NCBI RefSeq assembly: GCF_000241485.1
Contig: NZ_JH584241.1
Location: 2,534,428-2,598,427 of the forward strand
DNA from: Sphingomonas sp. PAMC 26605
GTDB lineage: Bacteria > Pseudomonadota > Alphaproteobacteria > Sphingomonadales > Sphingomonadaceae
DNA: 64,000 bases
Direction: 5' to 3'
Position 1 is the first letter of the stretch; each line of letters starts with the position of its first letter. Of the stretch, positions 1-8,367 are shown piece after piece. Below the pieces are notes generated by a model. It was not told where the DNA came from, did not search any database, and saw only the letters and a list, made by a program, of their open reading frames with translations. The translations under genes and the position numbers were made by a program.

Positions 1-222
1 AGGCGTCTCGAGATTGCGTGCCAGCCAGTCCTGACGCGCCGGTCCTGTGCGATCCACTGGCGACAGGCCGCGGTGAGCGGGAGAAGAATGCCTGCGCAGC
101 GAATTTCGCCCGAGACGCGCGAAAGACGAGCAGTTTCCTCGGTTTATAGGGCGAAGTGTCTGGCGATGTCCCCGCGTTCGGCGTACCGCCGAGGATGTTC
201 GATACCTCTGATGGGACCCAAA

Positions 223-1107
223 ATGAAAGTTGCCGCGCTATTGACGCTCGTACTGCTCGCGCTGTCGGCGCCGAGCGTTGCACAGGATCCGCCCCCTGTG
301 CAGGACACGCCGCCGGTCAGCGTTCCGCTCTGGCCGAACGGCGCGCCCGGGGTCGGCACGCGCGGGGCCGAGGGTGAAATCGGGCGCGACTATTGGGTGC
401 GCAATATCCATCGCCCGTCGGTGAGCGTGTTTCCCGCCAAGCCGGCGCACAATAGCGGTACGGCCATCGTCATATTTCCGGGCGGCGGGCACAAGCTCCT
501 CGTCTACACGAACGAGGGAACCAAGGTCGCGACCGCGCTCAATCGCATGGGTGTCTCGGCCTTCGTCGTGAAATACCGGCTCGCGAACGAACCCGGTTCG
601 CGATATTCGGTCGAAGGCGACGCGGCGGACGACGCGCGTCGCGCGGTGCGGTGGGTCCGCTCCCATGCCGCGCAATACGGCGTCGATCCGCACCGTGTCG
701 GGGTGATGGGCTTTTCGGCGGGTGGCGAGCTGGTCTCGCTGATCGCCGACAATCCCGCGCCGCCGGGGCGACCGTCGGTCGATACGATCGACCGCGAATC
801 GGCACGCCCCGACTTCCAGGTCCAGGTGTTCCCGGGGCCGCGCGGCATTCCCGCAACCGACGTCGCGCACGCGCCGCCGGCCTTCATCGTGGCGGGGTCG
901 ATCGATCCGTGCTGCGCGACACCGTCGGTCGCGCTCTACGAGCAATTGCGCAAGGCGGGCGTTTCGGCCGAACTCCATATGTATGCCGAGAGCGGCCACG
1001 CCTTCAATCTCGACGAGTCCAACCGGATCTCGATCCTGCATTGGCCCGACCGGCTGCAGGATTGGCTCGCGGACGGCGGGTGGCTGGAGCCGCAGCGGGG
1101 CGGATGA
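223..1107 (+). CDS. Secreted alpha/beta-hydrolase (acetylxylan-esterase-like)
   Basis: A 294-residue serine hydrolase, probably a periplasmic esterase removing acyl groups from plant polysaccharide. Residues 1-21 form a clear signal peptide ending in SVAQ. The oxyanion-type motif is PGGG, the nucleophile elbow is GFSAGGE, and late Asp (GSIDPCC) and His (SGHAFNL) complete a plausible triad. The reading frame is open further upstream, but ATG 223 (or ATG 211) is chosen because the signal peptide starts there; the upstream codons do not look like protein. It is a paralogue of the hydrolase at 21221-22171: PGGG, VKYRL and GFSAG motifs occur in the same order. It lies at the edge of the hemicellulose locus. 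Substrate is inferred from context only. Confidence 0.8.
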   Translation: MKVAALLTLVLLALSAPSVAQDPPPVQDTPPVSVPLWPNGAPGVGTRGAEGEIGRDYWVRNIHRPSVSVFPAKPAHNSGTAIVIFPGGGHKLLVYTNEGTKVATALNRMGVSAFVVKYRLANEPGSRYSVEGDAADDARRAVRWVRSHAAQYGVDPHRVGVMGFSAGGELVSLIADNPAPPGRPSVDTIDRESARPDFQVQVFPGPRGIPATDVAHAPPAFIVAGSIDPCCATPSVALYEQLRKAGVSAELHMYAESGHAFNLDESNRISILHWPDRLQDWLADGGWLEPQRGG

Positions 1108-1150
1108 ATCGCATGGGGCGGTGATCCGACGGCGAAGCTGCTGGCTATTG

Positions 1151-1164
1151 CGATAGCGCTACCA
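1151..1164. promoter_or_regulatory. xyl-box-like palindrome upstream of the GH8 gene
   Basis: CGATAGCGCTACCA has the palindromic core TAGCGCTA. On the minus strand it reads TGGTAGCGCTATCG, matching 12 of 14 positions of the xanthomonad XylR xyl-box (TGGTAGCGCTAACA, from memory). It sits 55 nt before the GH8 start. Similar sites occur at 11536 and 23943. Binding by a LacI-family regulator is inferred. Confidence 0.5.
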
Positions 1165-1218
1165 TATGACCCATAGTCGTTCGCCGGCGTGAGACCGGTA
1201 GGCACAAGGGAGAAGAAA

Positions 1219-2754
1219 ATGCCGCTAGGTTCGCCGCTTCGCAGCCACCGTCGCGTTCGACGCGCGCTGGCGGGCACTGCGGGTTCGCTGGTGTTGCTGG
1301 CTTCGGGCCCGACCGGCGCCGCCGCCGCGCAAAGCGCCGCCTCGACACCGCCGCCGGGCACGATCGACACCGGCCACCGTGATGCCCCGCTCGGTCCGAT
1401 CAAGCGCTTCCCGGGTGAGGGCAGCGGCGCGGTGCACACCGGGCACTATCGCAACCTGTTTGCCGAACAGCTCGGCGTCACCGACGCGCAGACCAAGGCG
1501 AAAGTCGCGGCGATCTTCCATCAGCTCTTCTACGGCGACGGGCAGGAGCAGCGCATCTATTTCGAAAGCGGCGCCAATGGCAACGGCCCGCTCGCCTATG
1601 TCACCGACTGGGCGAACAACGATGCCCGCACCGAAGGCATGAGCTACGGCATGATGATCGCCGTCCAGCTCGGCAAGAAGCGCGAGTTCGACGCGCTGTG
1701 GAACTGGTCGAAGACGCACATGCTGATCACCGATCCGCACAACCCTTCGGTCGGCTATTTCGCCTGGTCGATGGGCACCGACGGATCGCCGCGCTCGGTC
1801 GGCGCCGCGCCCGACGGCGAGGAATATTATGCCATGGCGCTGTACTTCGCGGCGCGGCGCTGGGGCAATGGCGCGGGCATTTACAATTATCAGGCCGAGG
1901 CCGACACGATCCTGCGCGGGATGCGGCATCATCCAGTGCTGAGCGGCACTTCGCCGTTCCGCATCCATCCGCAGGACCCGCCGTTCGTCGTGCCCGACGC
2001 GCCATGGCCGAGCATCAACAACCGCGCGATGGCGGCGCAGACAGCGAAGGACGGCACGCTCTGGCCGCCCTATCACCCCGACAATCGGCCGCGCGAGACG
2101 CGCGTCGGTCCGATGGTCGACGAGGCGCACCCGATGGTCCGCTTCGTCGCCGAAACCAATGTCGACGGCACCGATGCGTCCTACCATCTCCCGGCGTTTT
2201 ACGAGCTATGGTCGCGCTGGGGGCCGGTCGAGGACCGTGCGTTCTGGGCGGCGGCGGCCGATGTCAGCCGTGACCTGTTCGTCCGGGTGACCGACCCGAA
2301 GACCGGTCTCGCGCCCGATCGCAGCCATTTCGACGGGTCGACGATGCTGACGCGCGCGGGTACGCCCGATCCGTTCGGCTATGACAGCTGGCGTACCGCG
2401 AGCAACTGGTCGGTCGACTATAGCTGGTGGGGCAAGGACCCGCGCCAGCGCGTGCTGAGCGACCGCATCCAGGCGTTCCTCGCGCGGCAGGGGATCGACC
2501 GCTTCGCCGATCGCTACACGCTCGACGGCACGGCGCTGTCGACGCGGCACTCGATGGGGATGGTCGCCGCCACCGCGGTCGGTGGCTTCGCCGCGACGCC
2601 GGGACCCAATTCGAAGGCGTTCCTGCGCGCCTTGTGGGACATGCCCGTTCCGACCGGCGAGCAGCGCTATTTCGACGGCATGCTGCAACTGCTAAGCGTG
2701 ATGCATTGCAGCGGCCAGTTCCGCGTGATCGACCGACCCGACCCACCCCAGTGA
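1219..2754 (+). CDS. GH8 family glycosidase, probable reducing-end xylose-releasing exo-oligoxylanase
   Basis: A 511-residue glycoside hydrolase family 8 protein. The N-terminus has twin arginines then a hydrophobic stretch ending AAAAQ, consistent with export. The general-acid Glu is E139 in DARTEGMSYGMM, and PDGEEYYAMALYFA is also typical of GH8. Length and overall pattern resemble the Rex group, which releases xylose from the reducing end of xylo-oligosaccharides, more than endo-cellulases. The frame opens at 1189 but ATG 1219 has AGGGAGAAG just upstream and starts the export signal. The palindrome at 1151 suggests xylan-responsive control. Family call is firm; exact specificity is inferred. 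Confidence 0.85.
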   Translation: MPLGSPLRSHRRVRRALAGTAGSLVLLASGPTGAAAAQSAASTPPPGTIDTGHRDAPLGPIKRFPGEGSGAVHTGHYRNLFAEQLGVTDAQTKAKVAAIFHQLFYGDGQEQRIYFESGANGNGPLAYVTDWANNDARTEGMSYGMMIAVQLGKKREFDALWNWSKTHMLITDPHNPSVGYFAWSMGTDGSPRSVGAAPDGEEYYAMALYFAARRWGNGAGIYNYQAEADTILRGMRHHPVLSGTSPFRIHPQDPPFVVPDAPWPSINNRAMAAQTAKDGTLWPPYHPDNRPRETRVGPMVDEAHPMVRFVAETNVDGTDASYHLPAFYELWSRWGPVEDRAFWAAAADVSRDLFVRVTDPKTGLAPDRSHFDGSTMLTRAGTPDPFGYDSWRTASNWSVDYSWWGKDPRQRVLSDRIQAFLARQGIDRFADRYTLDGTALSTRHSMGMVAATAVGGFAATPGPNSKAFLRALWDMPVPTGEQRYFDGMLQLLSVMHCSGQFRVIDRPDPPQ

Positions 2755-2767
2755 GCCGGGTCGGCGG

Positions 2768-4774
2768 CTATCGGACCGCCAGCTCGAACGGTCCGGCGGG
2801 CAATTGCGCATCGTCGACCAGATTGACGACGGGGAAATCCGCCCAGGCATAGCGCACCCGTGCGACCGGGCGGCCGTCGCCGGCGAGCGTGACATGGTCG
2901 CCCGACGCGGTCGCAGCGGCGTAGCGACACGATCCCGCTTCCGCGCCGCACAGCTCGAAGCCGATCGCCTGCGCTGCGCTGCGGGGGTGGAGCGCTCCGG
3001 TCACGCCGGTGAAGCGCACCGTGACGCCGCCGCCGGTATCGCGCGCCGCAGCGACTCCTTGCGGGCCCGAGGCCGGCGCCGTCTGGCCGTAGACGAGCGC
3101 GCCCATCGCGCGCGCGAGCCGGCGTCCGATCTCATGCTTTTCGCCGGGATGGATATCGAGCGGGTCGCCGAGGTCGATCGCCAGCGCGAGCGCGCTATGC
3201 CCGTCGTCCTGCGCGACGCGGCGCTGGTCGTCGCGCACCCGCGCCCAGCCGCTTTCGCCCGGGCTGGTCGCCGGCGTGCCGAAGCCCGCGAGCGAAACCA
3301 GCGCGAAGGGCAAGTGCGGCACGGCGAACTGCCGCCGCCATTCGGCGATCAGCGCCTTCATGCGATCGGCATAGCCGGGGATGTCGGTGTCGGACTCGCC
3401 CTGATACCAGGCGACGCCGGCAAGACCGGTCTGGCCCAGCGGGGCGATCATCGCATTGTAGATCGTGCCCGCGCCCGTGATCTCGTCCCACGGCACGCGC
3501 GGCGCGGTGCCGCCCGTGCGCTTGGCGAGCGCATAGCGCCAGTCCGTGCCGAGCGGCACGACGCTGCCATCGGCGAAGGTCAGCTTCATCGCATCGGCCG
3601 GCCCCGGCATCCCGCCGGTCGAATAGGCATTCTCGACATTGACGGTGATGACATTGCGCCCGGCAACCAAGGTGCCGGCGGGGACGGTGTAGAGCCGCGC
3701 GTCCCAGCCGCCGCGCCCGCCGATGGGCTTGCCGTTGATCCAGGTGCGGTCGGCATCGTCGATCGCGCCGATCGCGATCGTCGCCATCTGCTGCGCCTGG
3801 GCGGCGCTGAGCGTCACGGTCTTCTGATACCAGAGCATGCCGAGATAGGTTTCGAGCTCGGGCACGCCCCAGTTTTCGTAGAAATCGATCTTCGGCACCG
3901 CGTGCCAGTCGAGCGCGGCATCGGGCTGCCACGGTTCGTGCCCCGGCGTGTCGCCGGTCTTGTCGCGCCACCAGCGCTCCCAGCCAAGGCTCGCGGCGCG
4001 CCCCGCGGCGGCCGGATCACGCGCGTAAAGCTTGAGCAGATCGACCTGCGCGCCGCGCCCGACCGCGCGCTGCGCATCCTCGCCCATCCACGCCGCGATT
4101 TGCGAGCCGCCCCAGCTCGAATGGATCGCCCCGATCGGGACGTGCGCGACCTTGCGCAACGCCTGCACCATATAGAAGCATGCCGCAGAGAAGCCGCCGA
4201 CGGTCTTGGGGCCGGCCGCCGCCCAGGCCGGCGGCTGCGCGAAGCGGTCGAGCGGATTGGTCGCGGTCACTTTCGCGACGGTTACCAGACGCAGCTGGTC
4301 GTCGCCCGGCGCCATGATCGCACCCCCCGCATCCTGCGCCCGCTCGACCGGCAATTCCATGTTGCTTTGGCCCGAGCACAGGTAGACGTCGCCGATCAGC
4401 ACATCGTGGATCGGCGTGGTGCCACTCGGCGCCATCACGATCAGGTCATAGGGGCCGCCGGCCGGCAGCGGCGGAAGCGTGACGCGAAATTTGCCGTCGC
4501 GCTGCGCGCGGGTCTGTGCGCCCTGGCCGGCAAGCACGACCGTCACCGGCTCGCCCGCGACCGCCTCGCCGCTCACCACGATCGGCTGGTTGCGCTGGAC
4601 GACGGCATGGTCGGCGAGGAGCCCGTCGAGCTTCGGCGCGGCGAATGCGGGGCTGGCCATCGCCGGGATCAGCAGCGCCGCTGCGGCAAGCAGGGCAGGG
4701 CGGCGCGATCCCCGTGACGGCAGCGGAACTCGCTTTGCGACACAAGGCGTCGCCGTCGTTAAGCTGCGTCGCAT
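2768..4774 (-). CDS. Sialate O-acetylesterase family (SASA) carbohydrate acetylesterase
   Basis: A 668-residue secreted esterase. After the signal peptide (ending SPAFAA) comes an N-terminal beta region, then the SGNH-type block IGDVYLCSGQSNMELPV with the nucleophile Ser in GQSNM. The second catalytic block is AWYQGESDTD, followed by a late Asp-x-His region (GDPLDIHPGEKHEIG). In plant-polysaccharide loci these enzymes remove O-acetyl groups from xylan or related glycans rather than from sialic acid. The frame is open to 5140, but ATG 4774 follows GGAGAGA and begins the signal sequence. It is divergent from the GH39 gene, and the TAGTCAGACAA motif at 4839 lies in the shared upstream region. 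Confidence 0.85.
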   Translation of the reverse strand: MRRSLTTATPCVAKRVPLPSRGSRRPALLAAAALLIPAMASPAFAAPKLDGLLADHAVVQRNQPIVVSGEAVAGEPVTVVLAGQGAQTRAQRDGKFRVTLPPLPAGGPYDLIVMAPSGTTPIHDVLIGDVYLCSGQSNMELPVERAQDAGGAIMAPGDDQLRLVTVAKVTATNPLDRFAQPPAWAAAGPKTVGGFSAACFYMVQALRKVAHVPIGAIHSSWGGSQIAAWMGEDAQRAVGRGAQVDLLKLYARDPAAAGRAASLGWERWWRDKTGDTPGHEPWQPDAALDWHAVPKIDFYENWGVPELETYLGMLWYQKTVTLSAAQAQQMATIAIGAIDDADRTWINGKPIGGRGGWDARLYTVPAGTLVAGRNVITVNVENAYSTGGMPGPADAMKLTFADGSVVPLGTDWRYALAKRTGGTAPRVPWDEITGAGTIYNAMIAPLGQTGLAGVAWYQGESDTDIPGYADRMKALIAEWRRQFAVPHLPFALVSLAGFGTPATSPGESGWARVRDDQRRVAQDDGHSALALAIDLGDPLDIHPGEKHEIGRRLARAMGALVYGQTAPASGPQGVAAARDTGGGVTVRFTGVTGALHPRSAAQAIGFELCGAEAGSCRYAAATASGDHVTLAGDGRPVARVRYAWADFPVVNLVDDAQLPAGPFELAVR

Positions 4775-4838
4775 TGAGATCTCTCCAGACCGATTACCCT
4801 GCCTTGCGCCGTCCATTGACGCCGCGGCTCGCGGATTA

Positions 4839-4849
4839 TAGTCAGACAA
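4839..4849. promoter_or_regulatory. TAGnC[A/G]GACAA motif between esterase and GH39 genes
   Basis: TAGTCAGACAA is a pseudo-palindrome (TAGTC-A-GACAA) resembling GntR/FadR-type operators. It lies 65 nt upstream of the esterase start, in the divergent region 4775-5072. The same motif occurs at 13426 and 23997, upstream of other carbohydrate genes. On the minus strand the sequence TATAAT overlaps its edge, so it could cover a -10 element. No other gene or signal is recognisable in 4775-5072. Confidence 0.45.
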
Positions 4850-5072
4850 TAGAAAAGAAAGCGCAAGGCTTTCTGGTGTCCTGTGAAGACGCGGGGATAC
4901 GCGCGATATGGTGGCGCCGAGCACAGCTCGCGGGTGCCCGGTATCGACCGCGCCGGCACATCCGTTGTCGGCCTTGTCGAGCGGTTGCGCGAGAATGACG
5001 ACGGGCCACTGGGCGCTCCCTGCGGCCGAAGCGGCGTGCCGGGCGCCGCGCGCCGCGCCTGAGGAGGATTCG

Positions 5073-6725
5073 ATGCGAGCATTGCTGTCGCTATTAGCTG
5101 GCGCGAGTCTGTTGGTCGGCGCGGCACCGCCGCCCGACACCGTGCCGTTGCCCGTGTCGGTGCGCGTCGCGGCAGATCGCCCCGTCGCGCCGCTGCCGCC
5201 GATCTGGCGCTTCTTTGGTGCCGACGAACCGAACTACGCGACCGCGCCCGATGGCGCCAAGCTGCTGCTCGAACTCGGTCAGTTGCGACCCGACTCGGTC
5301 TATTTCCGCGCGCACAATCTGCTGACGAGCGGCGATGGCACCGCCGATTTCAAATGGGGCAGCACCAACATCTATACCGAGCGGGACGGCAAACCGGTCT
5401 ATGACTGGCACATCGTCGACCGAATCCTCGACACCTATCGCGCGCGCGGGCTGCATCCCTATCTCGAGCTCGGCTTCATGCCGCAGGCATTGTCCTCGGC
5501 GCCTGCCGACGTTCCGTATCGCCGGCCATGGGCCGCGGACGGGCCCAAGGGCAATGGCACGGGCGGCTGGAACTATCCGCCGCGCGACTACGCCAAATGG
5601 GGTGAACTGATCTATCAATTCACCCGCCACAGCGTCGCGCGCTACGGCCGCGCCGAGGTCGACCGCTGGTATTTCGAGGTATGGAACGAGCCCAATCTCG
5701 ATTTCTACTGGTCGGGCGATCCGCAGCAATTCTACCGGCTGCACGACGTGGCGATCGCCGCCGTGCGCCGCGCCTTGCCGAGCGCGCGCGTCGGCGGCCC
5801 CGACGTCGCGGGATCGGGCGACGCGTTCATGGACGGCTTCCTGAAGCACGTCACCACGGGCACGAACTTCGCCACGGGCAAGACCGGTACGCCGACCGAT
5901 TTCGTCTCGTTCCACGCCAAGGGCCAGCCGAGCGTGATCGACGGCCATGTCCGCATGGGAATCGCCAACCAGTTGCAGACCGCCGATGCGGGCTTCGCCA
6001 AGATCGCCGCGCTGCCCGCGCTCGCGCACACGCCGATCGTGATCGGCGAGAACGATCCGGAAGGGTGCGCGGCCTGTCCCGGGCCCGCCAATGCCTATCG
6101 CAACGGCCCGTTGTACGCGAGTTACACCGCGGCGAGCTATGCACGGCTGTGGACGCTCGCGCGGCGGCGCGACGTGTGGCTCGCGGGCGCACTGTCCTGG
6201 TCGTTCACCTTCGTCGGTCAGCCGTGGTTCGCCGGCTATCGTCAGCTTGCGAGCAACGGCGTCGATCTCGCGGTGCTCAACGTCTTCCGGCTGTTCGCGC
6301 GGCTCGGCGAGCAACAGATCGCCGCGACCAGCGATGGCGAGATCGCGCTCGACGCGATCGTGCGCGACGGCGTGCGCGGCCGCCCCGACATCGGCGTGCT
6401 CGCGACGCGCTCGGACGCGGGCAAAGTCGCGATGCTGTTGTGGAACTATCACGACGACGACGTGCCGGGTCCCGCCGCCGCGGTGCACCTGACGCTCGCC
6501 GGCAAGCACGGCGCGAGCGCCCGGCTGTGGCGGGTCGACGCAAGTCACGCCAATGCGTTCGGGGCGTGGCAGGCGATGGGCCGTCCGGCGCGTCCGAGCG
6601 TCGATCAGGTCGCCCACTTGCGCGCGGCCTCGCAGCTGGTGGCCGAACCGCTGGCGCTGACCGCCGGCGTGACCGACGTCACGATCCCGCGTCAGGGGGT
6701 CGCGCTGATCGAAGTGGAGCCGTAA
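5073..6725 (+). CDS. GH39 family beta-xylosidase
   Basis: A 550-residue glycoside hydrolase family 39 enzyme with a short signal peptide (residues 1-18). The acid/base Glu is E206 in YFEVWNEPNLDF and the nucleophile Glu is E326 in PIVIGENDPEG, spaced as in a clan GH-A TIM barrel. A C-terminal beta-rich region follows. GH39 enzymes release xylose from the non-reducing end of xylo-oligosaccharides. The frame opens at 4908, but ATG 5073 has a strong GAGGAGG at 5061 and starts the export signal. With the GH8 exo-oligoxylanase it would finish xylan degradation in the periplasm. An alpha-L-iduronidase-type activity is the alternative for the family. Confidence 0.88.
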   Translation: MRALLSLLAGASLLVGAAPPPDTVPLPVSVRVAADRPVAPLPPIWRFFGADEPNYATAPDGAKLLLELGQLRPDSVYFRAHNLLTSGDGTADFKWGSTNIYTERDGKPVYDWHIVDRILDTYRARGLHPYLELGFMPQALSSAPADVPYRRPWAADGPKGNGTGGWNYPPRDYAKWGELIYQFTRHSVARYGRAEVDRWYFEVWNEPNLDFYWSGDPQQFYRLHDVAIAAVRRALPSARVGGPDVAGSGDAFMDGFLKHVTTGTNFATGKTGTPTDFVSFHAKGQPSVIDGHVRMGIANQLQTADAGFAKIAALPALAHTPIVIGENDPEGCAACPGPANAYRNGPLYASYTAASYARLWTLARRRDVWLAGALSWSFTFVGQPWFAGYRQLASNGVDLAVLNVFRLFARLGEQQIAATSDGEIALDAIVRDGVRGRPDIGVLATRSDAGKVAMLLWNYHDDDVPGPAAAVHLTLAGKHGASARLWRVDASHANAFGAWQAMGRPARPSVDQVAHLRAASQLVAEPLALTAGVTDVTIPRQGVALIEVEP

Positions 6726-6767
6726 CCCCGCGACGGCTACGGTGACGGAAGCGATACCGGGGGCGGC

Positions 6768-8309
6768 TCAGATCGTCGGCAGGCCGTGTTCGACGATCTT
6801 GCGGATCAGGTCGCGGTGCCGCGGCAGGCCGCCGCGAAGCCGCTCGGTCTGGACCGCGGCCTCACGACGTGTTTGTTGCGCCAGGCGTGTTTCCCCCGAT
6901 ATCGCATCGCGCGCGATGTCGGTTTTGAAACCCATGCCGTACAGCACATATTGATAGCTCGCCGCGGGGAATACCTCCTCGACGCGGTCGAATTCGTCGT
7001 GGAACCAGGGCGGCTGGTATTTCCACAGCGTCAGCAGATCCTTCAGCCGATCGGGAATCGACGCTGCGCGGACATTGTCGCGCCAGAAGTCGCTGTCGGT
7101 GCGCTTGGTCAGCACATAATGCAGCTTGAGGAAATCGATGATGCGACCCCAGCGATAGTGCGTCGTCGCGTTGAAGCGCGCCGCCAATATGTCCATCACC
7201 GCGCGGTTGACCGGCATCTGTTCGGCGACCAGTTTCGCCGACATCTCGATCAGCACGATCGCGGAGGCTTCGAGCGGCTCGAGGAACCCCGCGGCGAGAC
7301 CGATCGCGACGCAATTGTTCTTCCAGAAGGTCTCGCGGTGCCCGGCGCGGATCGCCAGCTTGCGCACCGGGAGGTCGCGGCCCGCCGGGCCGAGATAGGC
7401 GCGCAACTCGCGCTCGGCGGTCTCGTCGGAAATATGGCTGCTCGAATAGACATGGCCGACACCGCGGCGCGTTGGAAGGCCGATGTCCCACACCCAGCCG
7501 GCGGACTGCGCGGTCGAGATGGTGTGCGACGCGATCGGGTCTTCGGGATCGTCATAGGGGATCTGCACCGCAAGCGCGGTGTCGCAGAACAGCGTGTCGC
7601 TGCAACTCTTGAACGGCACGCCGAGCGTCTTGCCGATCAGCAATGCGGCAAAGCCGGTGCAATCGACGAACAGGTCGCCGGGGATCTCGCCCGCCTGTTC
7701 GGTCACGACGCTCAGGATATCGCCATTCTCGGCCTGCGTGGCATGCTGGACGTCGGCCAGCACATGGCGGACACCGAGCTTTTCACAGCAATGGCGTTGC
7801 AGGAATCCGGCGAATTTGCCTGCATCGAGATGATAGGCGTAATTGGCGACCGCCTCGAATTCGGGCGTCGTGATCGTCTTGGGCGCGAGCCCGTCGTCGC
7901 AGAGCAGACCCTGCGGGGTGACGGTGTCGCAAAAGGTCTGTCCGTTGCCCTCGGCGAGCCAATGCTCGGCAAGGTTGATGCGCGCGAAGCCCTGAGGCAG
8001 CATCAGCGGGTGGTAATAGCCGTCGTCGGGGGCCCCCGTCGTCCACCGCGCGAAGCGGGCGCCCTGCTTGAACGAGGCGTTGCACTCGCGGAAGAAGTCG
8101 CTTTCCGAGACGCCGATCTTGGACAAGGTCGATCGCAGCGTCGGCCAGGTGCCTTCGCCGACGCCGATGATCGGCGTGGTGGGGGATTCGACCAGCGTCA
8201 CGGTGAAGCCGCCCGGCATCCGGCCTTTGTGCCGCGCGGCGATGATCCCGGCGGTGAGCCAGCCGGCGGTGCCACCGCCGACGATGACGATATTCTGTAC
8301 GCTCTGCAT
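6768..8309 (-). CDS. Flavin-dependent tryptophan-halogenase family protein
   Basis: A 513-residue cytoplasmic FAD protein of the PrnA-like family. The Rossmann motif GGGTAGW is at residues 11-17, then GVGEGTWPTL, the conserved lysine K81 (NASFKQGARFARW), and a WxWxI-type motif in AGWVWDIGLP. Family members chlorinate or brominate tryptophan, but copies beside TonB receptors in Caulobacter, Xanthomonas and sphingomonads have no proven substrate and may act in sugar-linked metabolism. The start codon follows a weak GGAG. It is downstream of, and same strand as, the TonB receptor, but a hairpin terminator lies only 17 nt before its start codon. Confidence 0.85.
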   Translation of the reverse strand: MQSVQNIVIVGGGTAGWLTAGIIAARHKGRMPGGFTVTLVESPTTPIIGVGEGTWPTLRSTLSKIGVSESDFFRECNASFKQGARFARWTTGAPDDGYYHPLMLPQGFARINLAEHWLAEGNGQTFCDTVTPQGLLCDDGLAPKTITTPEFEAVANYAYHLDAGKFAGFLQRHCCEKLGVRHVLADVQHATQAENGDILSVVTEQAGEIPGDLFVDCTGFAALLIGKTLGVPFKSCSDTLFCDTALAVQIPYDDPEDPIASHTISTAQSAGWVWDIGLPTRRGVGHVYSSSHISDETAERELRAYLGPAGRDLPVRKLAIRAGHRETFWKNNCVAIGLAAGFLEPLEASAIVLIEMSAKLVAEQMPVNRAVMDILAARFNATTHYRWGRIIDFLKLHYVLTKRTDSDFWRDNVRAASIPDRLKDLLTLWKYQPPWFHDEFDRVEEVFPAASYQYVLYGMGFKTDIARDAISGETRLAQQTRREAAVQTERLRGGLPRHRDLIRKIVEHGLPTI

Positions 8310-8325
8310 CGCTCCGCACTACCAG

Positions 8326-8355
8326 AAAAAAGGGGGTGCCGGAACCGACACCCCC
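8326..8355 (-). terminator. Rho-independent terminator or attenuator between receptor and halogenase
   Basis: On the minus strand GGGGGTG and CACCCCC form a stem, extended inside by CGG/CCG with one wobble pair, followed directly by TTTTTT. It lies after the receptor stop (8368) and before the halogenase start (8309). It should end most receptor transcripts, so halogenase expression needs read-through. Confidence 0.75.
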
Positions 8356-8367
8356 AGAGGGAGACCC

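Noticed and set aside
4939..4960. GGTATCGACC as another xyl-box
   Set aside because: Only the outer arms resemble the box; the match is too weak.
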